Shown here piece after piece: positions 17,726 through 26,819 of a DNA stretch of 64,000 nucleotides (positions are counted from its first letter, which is position 1; every line of letters starts with the position of its first letter). The translations under genes were made by a program, and so were the position numbers. The notes under the pieces were generated by a model, which worked only from the letters and a program-made list of their open reading frames with translations, did not search any database and was not told the DNA's origin. This DNA comes from Mesorhizobium sp. M4B.F.Ca.ET.058.02.1.1 (GTDB lineage: Bacteria; Pseudomonadota; Alphaproteobacteria; Rhizobiales; Rhizobiaceae): contig NZ_CP034450.1 in assembly GCF_003952505.1 (NCBI RefSeq), positions 2,480,001-2,544,000 of the forward strand, in the 5' to 3' direction.

Positions 17726-18677
17726 GCAGGCCCTTGGCCGCGTCCTCGTCGGTGATCAGCACCGAGACCCTGGTGTTGGCAAGCGCGGCGCGCATGACGG
17801 CCACCTTGTCCTGCCCACCCGAAACCAGGATGATCGACGGAATATCGGAGAGATCCTGCAGCGGAAAGGCGCAGACGCGACGGTTGACCTCATGGTCGAT
17901 GGGGCGGCCCTCGACGTCGATGAAGTAGCAGAGGATGTCGCCGACAGCGCCGGCCGCCTGCAATTCCTCGAGCTCGCTAGGCTTGATGAAGCCGTAATTG
18001 GCGATCGGGCTGTTGCCGGAGAAGGCGCCGACGCTGAGCACGGCGATGTTGGCGCGCCGGGCACGGAAGACGACGTCCTGGACGCTGCGCTGGCTCATGA
18101 AGGCATCGCGCTGTTCCGGCCTGTCAGCATAGACCGGCACGGGCAGCAGATAGCATTCGGCGCCGATCTTCTCGGCGAACTCCCAGGCGCTCTCGGTCGG
18201 GTTGAGCGGCTGCGCGTGAGTGAGGCCGCCAAGCATCGAGACCACCGTGGTCCTGGCAATCGGCCGCCGGGGCAGTTCGTTGATGGCGAATTTCAGCGTG
18301 CGGCCCCAGCCGAGCGCGATGACATCACCGGGATTGACGTTGTCGGCCAGATAGGTTGCCGCGGCATGGCCGATCATCAGCGGCGCGTTGCTTCTGTCCG
18401 CGGCCGACGGCACGACAACGGCCTGGCTCAGGCCAAAGCGCTGCTTCAGGCTCTCCTCGAGCTGCACGCATTCGACGACGCTGTCGCGGATGCGGAACTG
18501 GACCACGCCCTCCTCGCGGGCGGCGGAGAGGATACGATGCACCTTGATGCGGCCGATGCCGAGGATCTCCGAGATGCGCTCCTGCGTCAGACCCTCGACA
18601 TAATAGTGCCAGGCAGCGCGCGCCTTGAGCTCGGCGTCCGGGAAGCGCGAGGCCTTCTCGTTCTCGATCACCGCCAT
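17715..18677 (-). CDS. SorC-family sugar-responsive transcriptional regulator
   Basis: 320 aa. The start at 18677 has AGGAGG 8 nt upstream; longer in-frame starts add about 38 low-complexity residues. A DeoR/SorC helix-turn-helix lies near residues 20-50 (GLTQERISEILGIGRIKVHRIL). The large C-terminal sugar-phosphate-binding domain has the usual GWGRTLKFAI and VVSMLGG segments. It is divergent from the CUT2 transporter operon across TGAACA repeats, so it most likely regulates that operon with a phosphorylated intermediate as effector. Confidence 0.9.
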   Translation of the reverse strand: MAVIENEKASRFPDAELKARAAWHYYVEGLTQERISEILGIGRIKVHRILSAAREEGVVQFRIRDSVVECVQLEESLKQRFGLSQAVVVPSAADRSNAPLMIGHAAATYLADNVNPGDVIALGWGRTLKFAINELPRRPIARTTVVSMLGGLTHAQPLNPTESAWEFAEKIGAECYLLPVPVYADRPEQRDAFMSQRSVQDVVFRARRANIAVLSVGAFSGNSPIANYGFIKPSELEELQAAGAVGDILCYFIDVEGRPIDHEVNRRVCAFPLQDLSDIPSIILVSGGQDKVAVMRAALANTRVSVLITDEDAAKGLLSR

Positions 18678-18858
18678 CCTCATGCCCTCCTGCCGCTGTC
18701 GCCAGCCAGCGTCGTTCGTCCGGTCGTCTTGGTCCACTCCACGACCTGACGGCACCGGCTTCGGACCAGAAAACTGATTCCGGTCGCGCATGATGCCCTT
18801 GCCCTCCTAGGGCAATCCGTTGGGTGGCGCAAACCGCCGCTGAGCGGCGCGACGGCCC

Positions 18859-18933
18859 TTGACAATTTTCTGATGAACAGATTAGCTGAACAAAATTGCA
18901 TATCAAAGATAAATTGTTCACAAGGGAGGATGC
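18859..18933. promoter_or_regulatory. Promoter and TGAACA repeat operator for the SorC regulator
   Basis: A candidate -35 TTGACA is at 18859-18864. TGAACA occurs at 18874-18879, 18887-18892 and 18928-18933, with the inverse TGTTCA at 18915-18920. CTGAACAAAATT resembles the DeoR operator core of Bacillus (as I recall, TTGAACAAAATTTCAA). These repeats probably bind the SorC protein and control the rightward transporter operon. Confidence 0.55.
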
Positions 18934-18989
18934 CTGGTGAACAAGAACGGACGGCGACGCATCGCCTGTCCGCCGACGGAGGAGACGAA

Positions 18990-20000
18990 GTGGCTGTGAG
19001 CAACGATGCAAGCGAGCTGAAGGGCGTGACGAGCGCGCAAGGCTCGACCGGCGCAAAGCTTTCGGCGCTGTTTGCCGGAACCATGGGACCGCTGATCGGG
19101 CTGGCGCTGCTGTGCCTGGCGCTGACGATGACAACCGACACCTTCCTGACGGTGCGAAACATCCTCAACGTGCTCGACCAGATCACCGTGCTCGGCATCA
19201 TGGCGATCGGCATGACGCTGGTCATCCTGATCGGCGGCATCGATCTTTCGGTCGGCTCGGTGCTGGCGCTGGCCTCGATGGTGATGGGCTTCGTCGCCCA
19301 CCCCGACTATCTCAATCTCGGGATGCCGGCCGGCGTTGCCGCGGCGCTCGTCGTCGCCGGCCTTTGCGGCCTCGTTTCGGGTCTGCTTGTGACGGTGACC
19401 AGGCTGCCGCCTTTCATCGCGACGCTGGCCATGATGTCGGTGGCGCGCGGCCTCGCCAACATGATCACCGACGGCTCGCAGATCGTCGGCTTTCCCGACT
19501 GGTTCACCAACCTGTCGATCATCCGTCATTTCGGCTTCCTGTCGGTCACTGTCGGGCTGATGGTCGTGCTGGCGATCGTCTTCGCCATCTTCCTCAACTA
19601 CCGCGCCACCGGTCGCAGCCTCTACGCGGTCGGCGGCAGCGCCGAAGTCGCGCGCCTGTCCGGCATTCCGGTGAGGTCACTGACCAACTGGGTCTATGCG
19701 ATCTGCGGCGTGCTCGCCGGACTTGCCGGCATCGTGCTCGCCGCAAGGCTCGATTCCGTACAGCCAAGCTCTGGCCTCGGCTACGAGCTCGACACGATCG
19801 CTGCCGTGGTCATCGGCGGCGCCAGCCTTTCGGGCGGCGTCGGCTCGATCGGCGGCACGGCGGTCGGCGTGCTCATCATCGGCGTGCTGCGCAACGGGCT
19901 CAACTTGCTTGGCGTTTCGCCCTTCATCCAGCAGGTGGTGATCGGCGTGGTGATCGCGCTTGCCGTCGCCACCGACACCTGGCGGCGCAGAGCACAGTGA
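18990..20000 (+). CDS. CUT2-family sugar ABC transporter permease (RbsC-like)
   Basis: 336 aa. The GTG at 18990 is 5 nt after GGAGGAG; an upstream ATG (18873) lies inside the operator repeats and is rejected. The protein has about 8-10 membrane segments and the family motif GGIDLSVGSVLALASMVMG. It also has VVIGGASLSGGVGSIGG near the C-terminus. It is the first gene of the transporter operon (permease, binding protein, ATPase), an order different from the first sugar locus. Confidence 0.92.
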   Translation: MAVSNDASELKGVTSAQGSTGAKLSALFAGTMGPLIGLALLCLALTMTTDTFLTVRNILNVLDQITVLGIMAIGMTLVILIGGIDLSVGSVLALASMVMGFVAHPDYLNLGMPAGVAAALVVAGLCGLVSGLLVTVTRLPPFIATLAMMSVARGLANMITDGSQIVGFPDWFTNLSIIRHFGFLSVTVGLMVVLAIVFAIFLNYRATGRSLYAVGGSAEVARLSGIPVRSLTNWVYAICGVLAGLAGIVLAARLDSVQPSSGLGYELDTIAAVVIGGASLSGGVGSIGGTAVGVLIIGVLRNGLNLLGVSPFIQQVVIGVVIALAVATDTWRRRAQ

Positions 20001-20004
20001 GGAG

Positions 20005-20029
20005 CCGGGCGCAATGAGAATTCGCCCGG
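20005..20029 (+). other. Intercistronic hairpin after the permease gene
   Basis: CCGGGCG (20005-20011) and CGCCCGG (20023-20029) form a stem with an 11-nt loop and no T-run. It is probably an mRNA-processing or stability element between permease and binding-protein genes, which differ in required dose. Confidence 0.4.
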
Positions 20030-20134
20030 GTCTCCGGGCGATAGACGGATCGGTCGATCCGAGACTGGGAATGTTCGGCCATGGGGCGCCGTGATGCGCG
20101 GGCGGAACAGATTGAATATCAACGGAGGAAAACC

Positions 20135-21073
20135 ATGCTGACCAAACGATCACTCTTGCTTGCCGCCGCGGCCATCATCCCGCTGCTTGGCCTGTCCGAC
20201 GCCGCTTCGGCCAAGGACGCCAAGAAGCTCGGACTGGCTGTCGCCAACCTGCAGGCCGACTTCTTCAACCAGATCAAGCAGTCGGTTGAGGCCTATGCCA
20301 AGGAGAAGGGCATCGAGGTTGTCACCGTCGACGCCAAGGGCGATTCGGCCACCCAGGTCAGCCAGGTGCAGGACCTGATCACGCAGAACATCGACGCGCT
20401 GATCTACATCCCGGCCGGCGCCACCGCCGCAACCGTGCCGACCAAGACGGCGAAGGCCGCCGGCCTCCCGGTCGTCAATGTCGACCGCAACGCCGACGGC
20501 GCGCCGGGCGACACTTTCATCGCCACCAACAGCGTCGCCTCGGCCCAGGGCGTGTGCGACTACATCGCCAAGCAGGCCGGCGGCAAGGGCGAGATGATCA
20601 TCATCCATGGCCAGAAGGGCACGACGCCGGAAGTCGACCGCTCGAAGGGCTGCGGCGAGGCGCTCAAGGCCTATCCCGACATCAAGGTGGTTGGCGAGCT
20701 GTGGAGCGAAGGCTGGCACCAGGATGAGGGCTTCAAGCTGACGCAGGACCTGCTGCAGTCGCATCCCGAGGTGTCGATCGTGTTCGGCCAGGCCGACGCG
20801 CTGGCGCTGGGCGCCGCGCAGGCGGTCAAGGTCGCCAATCCCGGCCACAAGGTGTGGGTTGCCGGCTTTGACGGCGACGTGGCGGCGCTGAAGGCCTTGA
20901 AGGACGGCGTGTTCGACGTCACCGCCACCCAGCAGACGCAGGGCATGGGCCGCCTCGCCGTCGACGCGGCGATCAAGCTGGTGGCCGGCGACAAGATTCC
21001 CGCCGAACAGCTGCAGGAAGCGACGCTGACCACCAAGGACAATGTCGAGCAGTTCATCGCCAAGCATCCGTAA
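20135..21073 (+). CDS. CUT2-family sugar-binding periplasmic protein (RbsB-like)
   Basis: 312 aa. The ATG at 20135 follows GGAGGAAAACC. The signal peptide covers about residues 1-26 (LLAAAAIIPLLGLSDAASA). The mature protein follows the ribose-binding fold: LGLAVANLQADFFNQIKQSV, then NIDALIYIPAGATAA, VVNVDRNADG and a hinge near VWVAGFDGD. It delivers the sugar to the flanking permease and the double-domain ATPase. Confidence 0.92.
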   Translation: MLTKRSLLLAAAAIIPLLGLSDAASAKDAKKLGLAVANLQADFFNQIKQSVEAYAKEKGIEVVTVDAKGDSATQVSQVQDLITQNIDALIYIPAGATAATVPTKTAKAAGLPVVNVDRNADGAPGDTFIATNSVASAQGVCDYIAKQAGGKGEMIIIHGQKGTTPEVDRSKGCGEALKAYPDIKVVGELWSEGWHQDEGFKLTQDLLQSHPEVSIVFGQADALALGAAQAVKVANPGHKVWVAGFDGDVAALKALKDGVFDVTATQQTQGMGRLAVDAAIKLVAGDKIPAEQLQEATLTTKDNVEQFIAKHP

Positions 21074-21099
21074 GGACTGACACCCTTCTAGAGAGCGCC

Positions 21100-22611
21100 A
21101 TGATGTCCCCTGACCCTCGCCAAAGCGGAAGCCCGCACAATGGGCTCTTCGTCAGCGGTCTGTGCAAGAGCTACGGGCCGGTGCAGGTCCTGGCTGATGC
21201 GAGCTTCGAGGTGCGGCCGGGCGAGGTCGTGGCGCTGCTCGGCGAGAACGGCGCCGGCAAGTCGACCGTCTCCAACATCATCGCCGGTTCGACCAAGCCC
21301 GATGCCGGCACCATCATCTGGCGGGGGAAGCCCTACTCCCCCGCCAATCCGGCCGCGGCCATCGAGGCCGGCGTCGGCATGATCCATCAGGAATTGAAGC
21401 TGCTGCCGGACCTGTCGGTGGCGGAGAATGTCTATGTCGGGCGCCTGCCGATGCGTGGTGGCCGCATCGACCGCGCGACCATGAATGCAAAGGCCTCGGC
21501 GCAGTTGAAGCGCCTCGGCCTCGATGTCTCGCCGGAGCGCAAGGTGCGCACGCTGCGCGTCGCCGCCCAGCAGCAGGTCGAGATCGCCAAGGCGCTGACG
21601 CTGAACGCCGAGCTTCTGATCCTCGACGAGCCGACCGCCGCGCTCGGCGGCGAGGAGACGGAGCTGCTGTTCCAGCAGATCCGCAAGCTCAAGGCCGAAG
21701 GCATGTCCTTCATCTACATCAGCCATCGCCTCGACGAGATCGCGCAGATCGCCGACCGCGTGGTGGTGATGCGCGACGGCCGCATCGTCGCCCGGCACGA
21801 GCGCGCCGACATCCCGGTGCGCACCGTGGTCGAGCAGATGGTCGGGCGCAGCGTCGAGCGCATGTTCCCCAAGCTGTCGCCGCCGCGCGATGAGACGCTG
21901 CTCGAAGTCGAGAATCTGTCGTCGCCGGACAAGAGCTTCAACACCGTCAGCTTTTCGGTGAAATCAGGCGAGATCCTTGGCATTGCCGGGCTGATCGGCG
22001 CCGGACGCACCGAGCTGGTGCGGGCGATCGCCGGCGCCGACCCGATCTCTTCCGGTGCGGTGCGCGTCGCCGGCAAGCCGGTGCATCTCAACGGCCCGGC
22101 CGCCGCGATCAGGGCCGGCGTCGTGCTGGTGCCGGAAGACCGCAAGGCGCAAGGCGTGGTGCTGGAGCAGACGATCGGCGAGAACCTGGCATTCGGCAAT
22201 TTCGACCATGTCGCGCCGAAGGGCTGGGTGTTTCCCAAGGCAGTGCAGAAATTCGCCGAGGCCGGCATCTCCCGGCTCGGCGTCAAGGGCAAGCCCAACC
22301 AGGCGGTCTCGAAACTTTCCGGAGGCAACCAGCAGAAGGTGATCATCGCCAAATGGGTGTCACGGCCCCCCAAGGTGTTCATTCTGGACGAGCCGACGCG
22401 CGGCATCGACGTTGGAGCCCGCGCCGCGATCTACGACGTCATCGCCGACCTCGCCCGCTCCGGCATGGCGGTGGTGGTGGTGAGCTCGGATCTCGAGGAG
22501 GTGCTGGGGCTCTCGCACCGCGTGCTGGTGTTGAGCCGCGGCCGCCAGCGCGGCATCCTCGAGCGCAGCGAAGCCAGCAATGTCGCGGTGATGGAGCTTG
22601 CGACAAGCTGA
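21100..22611 (+). CDS. CUT2-family sugar ABC transporter ATPase, double domain (RbsA-like)
   Basis: 503 aa with two ATPase domains. Domain 1 has Walker A GENGAGKST and Walker B LLILDEPTAALGG. Its signature position reads LRVAAQQQVEIA, so it lacks a consensus LSGGQ, as is common in this family. Domain 2 has a degenerate Walker A (GLIGAGRTELVRA), a good signature (LSGGNQQKVIIA) and Walker B VFILDEPTRGID. It contrasts with the single-domain ATPase of the first sugar operon. A strong hairpin follows before the dehydrogenase genes. Confidence 0.93.
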   Translation: MMSPDPRQSGSPHNGLFVSGLCKSYGPVQVLADASFEVRPGEVVALLGENGAGKSTVSNIIAGSTKPDAGTIIWRGKPYSPANPAAAIEAGVGMIHQELKLLPDLSVAENVYVGRLPMRGGRIDRATMNAKASAQLKRLGLDVSPERKVRTLRVAAQQQVEIAKALTLNAELLILDEPTAALGGEETELLFQQIRKLKAEGMSFIYISHRLDEIAQIADRVVVMRDGRIVARHERADIPVRTVVEQMVGRSVERMFPKLSPPRDETLLEVENLSSPDKSFNTVSFSVKSGEILGIAGLIGAGRTELVRAIAGADPISSGAVRVAGKPVHLNGPAAAIRAGVVLVPEDRKAQGVVLEQTIGENLAFGNFDHVAPKGWVFPKAVQKFAEAGISRLGVKGKPNQAVSKLSGGNQQKVIIAKWVSRPPKVFILDEPTRGIDVGARAAIYDVIADLARSGMAVVVVSSDLEEVLGLSHRVLVLSRGRQRGILERSEASNVAVMELATS

Positions 22612-22684
22612 TATCGACGTGAGGAACCCAGGGAATCGAAACTTTGCGCAGCAGGTGATAGCCTCCCAGGCACCGGACCGCGCG

Positions 22685-22713
22685 GGGCGCCAACAAAGTG
22701 TTGGCGCCCTTTG
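22685..22713 (+). terminator. Terminator/attenuator between transporter and dehydrogenase genes
   Basis: GGGCGCCAACA (22685-22695) pairs perfectly with TGTTGGCGCCC (22699-22709) around a 3-nt loop, followed by TTTGATTT. It probably gives partial termination, so that the two dehydrogenases are expressed by read-through. Confidence 0.65.
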
Positions 22714-22742
22714 ATTTCGGGAGAGCCGGCAGGAGGGAACCA

Positions 22743-23510
22743 ATGACCAAACTATTCGATCTCAGCGGCGACGTTGCGCTGGTCACGGGCGCCGGCAGCG
22801 GCATCGGCCAGGCGATCGCCATCGGACTCGCGGAAGCCGGCGCCGACATCGCCTGCTTCGGCCACAGTTCGAAGGGCGGGCTGGAAGAGACCGCGCAAAA
22901 GATATCGGAGCTCGGCCGCAAGGCGCTGGTGCTGAACGGCTCGGTGACCTCCGAAAGCGACCTGTCGGCGGCGATCGAGCGCCTGGAGAAAGAACTCGGC
23001 GCGCTGACTATCGCCGTCAACAATGCCGGCATCGCCGGCGCCGAACCCGCCGAGACGCTGTCGCTGGTGAAATGGCAGAAGATCTACGACGTCAATGTCA
23101 GCGGCGTGTTCCTGTCGTGCCAGGCCGAGGCGCGCGTCATGCTGCCGCGCCGCAGGGGGTCGATCATCAACATCGCCTCGATGTCGGGCTCGATCGTCAA
23201 TCGCGGGCTGACGCAGGCGCACTACAATTCCTCGAAGGCGGCCGTGATCCACATGTCGAAAAGCCTCGCCATGGAGTGGGCCGACCGCGGCCTGCGCGTC
23301 AACGTCGTCAGCCCCGGCTACACGCTGACGCCGATGAACAAGCGGCCGGAGGTGGCCGAGCAGATAAAGATCTTCAAGCGCGACACGCCGATGGGTCGCA
23401 TGGCGACGCCGGAAGAAATGGTCGGGCCGACCGTGTTCCTGGCAGCCCGCGCCTCGAGTTTTGTCACCGGCATCGACCTCATCGTCGATGGCGGCTTCGT
23501 CTGCTGGTAG
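22743..23510 (+). CDS. Short-chain dehydrogenase/reductase (first of two)
   Basis: 255 aa, classical SDR. The cofactor motif is TGAGSGIG (about residues 14-21). NNAGIAG follows near residue 90. The catalytic Tyr-Lys pair is in YNSSKAA with a preceding Ser in IASMSGS. The C-terminus ends in VDGGFVCW, typical of polyol dehydrogenases. Start is at the ATG after GGAGGGAACCA. It lies 8 nt before the next SDR. It probably oxidises the imported polyol or its keto form. Confidence 0.88.
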   Translation: MTKLFDLSGDVALVTGAGSGIGQAIAIGLAEAGADIACFGHSSKGGLEETAQKISELGRKALVLNGSVTSESDLSAAIERLEKELGALTIAVNNAGIAGAEPAETLSLVKWQKIYDVNVSGVFLSCQAEARVMLPRRRGSIINIASMSGSIVNRGLTQAHYNSSKAAVIHMSKSLAMEWADRGLRVNVVSPGYTLTPMNKRPEVAEQIKIFKRDTPMGRMATPEEMVGPTVFLAARASSFVTGIDLIVDGGFVCW

Positions 23511-23518
23511 GAGAGAAA

Positions 23519-24304
23519 ATGCAGAAGCGTTTCGAGGGAAAGACGGCAGTCGTCACGGGCGCCAGCGGCGGTATCGGCGCGGCGATGGCGAAACGCTTCG
23601 CGGCGGAGGGTGCCGCTGTCGTGGTCAGCGCCATCGATCCGCGCGTCGACGAGGTCGCGGCGGGCCTCAAGGCGGCGGGCGCGAAGGTCGCGTCAATGCG
23701 CATGGATGTAACCAGGAAGGACGAGGTCGCGGCGCTCTACGACCTCGCCGAAAAGGAATTCGGCCGCGTCGACATCTCGGTGCAGAACGCCGGCGTCATC
23801 ACCATCGCCAGGATCGAAGCGATGACCGAGGCCGAGTGGGACAAGGTGCTGGCGGTGAACACCAAGGGCGTGTTCCTGTGCTGCCAGGAAACGATCGGGC
23901 GCATGCGCAAGCATGGCGAGGGCGGCCGGCTGATCAACACCGCTTCGGGCCAGGCGCGGCAGGGTTTTATCTACACGCCGCACTATGCGGCCTCGAAATT
24001 CGGCGTCGTCGGCATCACCCAGAGCCTCGCCAAGGAAGTGGCCAAGGAGAAGATCACCGTCAACGCCATCTGCCCCGGCATCATCGACACCGACATGTGG
24101 GCCTATAACGACACCGCCTGGGGCAAGCTGCTCGGCGACTACAAGCCGGGCGAGCTGATGGCGGAGTGGGTGAAGAACATCCCGATGGGCCGTGCCGGCA
24201 GCGGCGAGGACGTCTCCGGGCTGGTCAGCTTCCTCGCCAGCGACGATGCGGCCTACATCACCGGTCAGACCATCAATGTCGATGGCGGCCTGATCATGTC
24301 CTGA
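23519..24304 (+). CDS. Short-chain dehydrogenase/reductase (second of two)
   Basis: 261 aa, classical SDR with cofactor motif TGASGGIG and QNAG in place of NNAG. The active-site YAASKFG is preceded by TASGQARQG. The ending INVDGGLIMS resembles sorbitol, galactitol or L-iditol dehydrogenases of the SDR type. It follows the first SDR by 8 nt with AGGAGAGAAA as Shine-Dalgarno. Two SDRs in tandem with an FGGY kinase suggest sequential oxidation or an isomerising oxidation-reduction. Confidence 0.88.
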   Translation: MQKRFEGKTAVVTGASGGIGAAMAKRFAAEGAAVVVSAIDPRVDEVAAGLKAAGAKVASMRMDVTRKDEVAALYDLAEKEFGRVDISVQNAGVITIARIEAMTEAEWDKVLAVNTKGVFLCCQETIGRMRKHGEGGRLINTASGQARQGFIYTPHYAASKFGVVGITQSLAKEVAKEKITVNAICPGIIDTDMWAYNDTAWGKLLGDYKPGELMAEWVKNIPMGRAGSGEDVSGLVSFLASDDAAYITGQTINVDGGLIMS

Positions 24305-24341
24305 GGCTGTCGGATTGCGCATCGCTCAGTGCGTTTGTGCG

Positions 24342-24385
24342 TTGCGCGACATGAACCTTGGTATATATAATTTCATCCTATGAAA
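24342..24385 (+). promoter_or_regulatory. Candidate promoter and operator upstream of the TMAO transporter
   Basis: TTGCGC (24342-24347), an 18-nt spacer and TATAAT (24366-24371) could be a promoter. The palindrome TTTCATCCTATGAAA (24371-24385) directly overlaps the -10. Its TTCAT/TGAAA half-sites resemble those found upstream of the other methylamine genes, but with a 4-nt rather than 5-nt spacer. The remaining leader to 24690 shows no convincing gene. Confidence 0.5.
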
Positions 24386-24689
24386 CGGCTTCGGCTCGCC
24401 GCATGACGCGCCAGGCCTGGATCATGGGACCCTGATGGCTCGCATGCTCAAGAGCGCCGCGCTGGCGGCGATCGAACCGCGGATGACTGCCCCGGCAGCC
24501 ATCGACGGGCGGCCATGACCCGGCCTCGCTTCGCACGGCACCTTCATCCTGGCATCATTTCACCTTTGGCGCCGGCTTCAGTGCCGGATGGGCGCTTGCG
24601 CAGCGACCGGCTTTTCCAACACAATCATAAAAAGACCAGAAGAAGGGAACGACCGATAATCCTCACCAGAGCTTGACAGGAGAACAAGC

Positions 24690-25664
24690 ATGTCACTTCG
24701 GAGCATGATTTCGACAGCATCAATGGGAGCCCTAACGCTTGCCCTGGCAAGCGCACTGACGCCGGCAGCGCAAGCGGCCGCGCCTGAATCCAGCGATCCG
24801 ATCAAGATCGCCCTGTTCGACTGGACCAGCGTAAACCTCAACGCCAAGATTCTTGGCGGCATCCTCGAAAAGCTCGGTTACACGGTCGAATATCCGACCG
24901 CAGATTACCTCTCCAGCCTGACCACCGGCCTCACCAATGGCGACCTCGATGTCGGCCTCGAATTCTGGGACACGACCGCCGGCGAAGCCATGAAGGCTTC
25001 CGACGCCACCGGCCAGACCGAACGGCTGGGCAAGCTCGGCCCGAAGGCCAAGGAAGAATGGTGGTTTCCGGAATACATGAAGGAAAAGTGCCCGGGCCTG
25101 CCCAACTGGGAAGCGCTGAAGGACCCGAAATGCGCCGAGGCCTTCTCGACGGCCGAGACTGCGCCGAAGGGCCGCTACCTGGGCGGCCCGGTGACCTGGG
25201 AAGGGTTTGACGACGAGCGCGTCGAGGCGCTGAAACTGCCCTTCACCGTCATCCATGCCGGCACCGACGCGGCAATGTTCGCCGAGCTCGAGTCCGCCTA
25301 TCAGCGCAACGCGCCGATCATGCTGTGGATCTATTCGCCGCACTGGGCGCCGGCCAAGTACAAGGGCGAGTGGGTGCAATTCCCCGAATACACGCCGGAG
25401 TGCTACACCGACCCGAAATGGGGCACCAACCCCGACGCCAAATATGACTGCGGCAAGCCGCATGGCGAAATCTGGAAATTTGCCTGGGGCGGCATGAAGG
25501 AGAAATGGCCGGTCGCCTACAAGGTGGCCAAGGCCTATACGATCGACACCGACGAGCTCAACAAGATGAGCGGCGACATCGACCTCAACGGCAAGACGCC
25601 GGAAGAGGTCGCCGCCGCGTGGATCACCGCCCACGAGGCCGACTGGAAAGCCTGGGCGCAGTGA
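24690..25664 (+). CDS. tmoX: TMAO/betaine-type ABC transporter substrate-binding protein (TmoX-like)
   Basis: 324 aa, OpuAC family. The signal peptide spans about residues 1-30 (ALASALTPAAQAA). The mature protein is rich in Trp/Tyr (FDWTSVNL, FWDTTAGE, EEWWFPEYMKE, IYSPHWAP). This is expected for an aromatic cage that binds a quaternary amine or N-oxide. Four Cys residues in pairs suggest disulfides. The ATPase and permease follow and the tmm gene is close by, which favours trimethylamine N-oxide over glycine betaine or choline as substrate. The symbol rests on context. Confidence 0.75.
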   Translation: MSLRSMISTASMGALTLALASALTPAAQAAAPESSDPIKIALFDWTSVNLNAKILGGILEKLGYTVEYPTADYLSSLTTGLTNGDLDVGLEFWDTTAGEAMKASDATGQTERLGKLGPKAKEEWWFPEYMKEKCPGLPNWEALKDPKCAEAFSTAETAPKGRYLGGPVTWEGFDDERVEALKLPFTVIHAGTDAAMFAELESAYQRNAPIMLWIYSPHWAPAKYKGEWVQFPEYTPECYTDPKWGTNPDAKYDCGKPHGEIWKFAWGGMKEKWPVAYKVAKAYTIDTDELNKMSGDIDLNGKTPEEVAAAWITAHEADWKAWAQ

Positions 25665-25684
25665 CCGTTCCGACTGGAAACTGC

Positions 25685-25712
25685 GAGACCCGGCCGGGCA
25701 TGGCCGGGTCTC
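25685..25712 (+). other. Intercistronic hairpin after tmoX
   Basis: GAGACCCGGCC (25685-25695) pairs perfectly with GGCCGGGTCTC (25702-25712), without a T-run. It is probably a stability hairpin that keeps binding-protein mRNA more abundant than that of the transporter core. Confidence 0.5.
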
Positions 25713-25739
25713 TACTGCCCGTTCCAGAAGGACGAATGC

Positions 25740-26819
25740 ATGAGCGACGCGACTGAACCGCAGGCCGCCGGCGCGCCCAGGGATGCGCGCCCGATAAAAC
25801 TTGCCTGCCGCAATGTCTGGAAGCTGTTCGGCGCCAACGCCGCGAGCTTCATCCGCGAGCGCGCCGGCAAGGCGAGCCCCACCGACATAGCGGCGGCGGG
25901 ACTGGTCGGCGCGGTACGCGCCGTCGACCTGGAAATCCGCCAGGGCGAGATCTTCATCATCATGGGGCTCTCGGGCTCAGGCAAGTCGACGCTGGTGCGC
26001 TGCATGTCGCGGCTGGTCGAGCCGAGCCACGGCAAGGTCGAGTTCGAAGGCAAGGACCTGCTGAAAATCTCCGATGCGGCGCTGATCGAGCTCAGGCGTC
26101 ACCGCATGGGCATGGTGTTCCAGAATTTCGCGCTGCTGCCGCATCTCAACGTGCTCGACAACATCGCCTTTCCCTTGAGCATCCAGGGGCAGGACCGGGC
26201 GACGCGAGAGGGCCGCGCCCGCGAGGTGATCGAGCTCGTCGGCCTGCGCGGGCGCGAGCATTTCTATCCGCGCGAACTTTCCGGCGGCCAGCAGCAGCGC
26301 GTCGGCATCGCGCGCAGCCTTGCCACCAAGCCGGAGATCTGGTTCCTCGACGAGCCGTTCTCGGCGCTCGATCCGCTGATCCGTCGCGAGATGCAGGACG
26401 AATTGATGCGGCTGCAGACGATGCTGCACAAGACCATCGTCTTCATCACCCATGATTTCGACGAGGCGATCCGGCTCGCCGACCGCATCGCCATCATGAA
26501 GGACGGCGAGGTCATCCAGACCGGCACGCCGGAGGAGCTGGTGGTCAATCCGGCGACCGACTATGTCGCCGAGTTCACCCGCGACGTCGACCGCGCCAAG
26601 GTGATCTCGGCGAGGAGCCTGATGCGCGCTTGCGGCGGCACCGAGCATGGCGGCACGGTCTCGCCGGAGGCGAAGATCGCCAGCTTCTCGGCCGGTATCG
26701 TCGCCGCCGGCAAGCCCTTCGCCGTGATCAACGGCAGCGGCAAGCCGATCGGCGAAGTGACGCCGCAAGCGGTGATCGACCTGCTGGCCGGCATCGAGCG
26801 CAGCGGAGCCGGCGCATGA
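25740..26819 (+). CDS. tmoV: TMAO/betaine-type ABC transporter ATPase (ProV/TmoV-like)
   Basis: 359 aa. Walker A is GLSGSGKST (about residues 77-85), signature LSGGQQQRVGIARSL, Walker B IWFLDEPFSALDPL and the switch His in FITHDFDEA. A long N-terminal lead (KLFGANAASFIRERAGKA) before the ATPase core is typical of ProV proteins. The C-terminal extension of about 80 residues is CBS-like. Its stop overlaps the permease start (ATGA). V/W lettering follows ProVWX and may be swapped in the literature for tmo genes. Confidence 0.8.
   Translation: MSDATEPQAAGAPRDARPIKLACRNVWKLFGANAASFIRERAGKASPTDIAAAGLVGAVRAVDLEIRQGEIFIIMGLSGSGKSTLVRCMSRLVEPSHGKVEFEGKDLLKISDAALIELRRHRMGMVFQNFALLPHLNVLDNIAFPLSIQGQDRATREGRAREVIELVGLRGREHFYPRELSGGQQQRVGIARSLATKPEIWFLDEPFSALDPLIRREMQDELMRLQTMLHKTIVFITHDFDEAIRLADRIAIMKDGEVIQTGTPEELVVNPATDYVAEFTRDVDRAKVISARSLMRACGGTEHGGTVSPEAKIASFSAGIVAAGKPFAVINGSGKPIGEVTPQAVIDLLAGIERSGAGA

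Noticed and set aside
17556..18749. Plus-strand open frame of 397 codons opposite the SorC gene
   Set aside because: Antisense shadow; the minus-strand SorC protein has intact HTH and effector motifs.
24434..24518. Small open frame of about 27 codons in the leader before tmoX
   Set aside because: No Shine-Dalgarno and no conservation signal visible; the leader is treated as non-coding.
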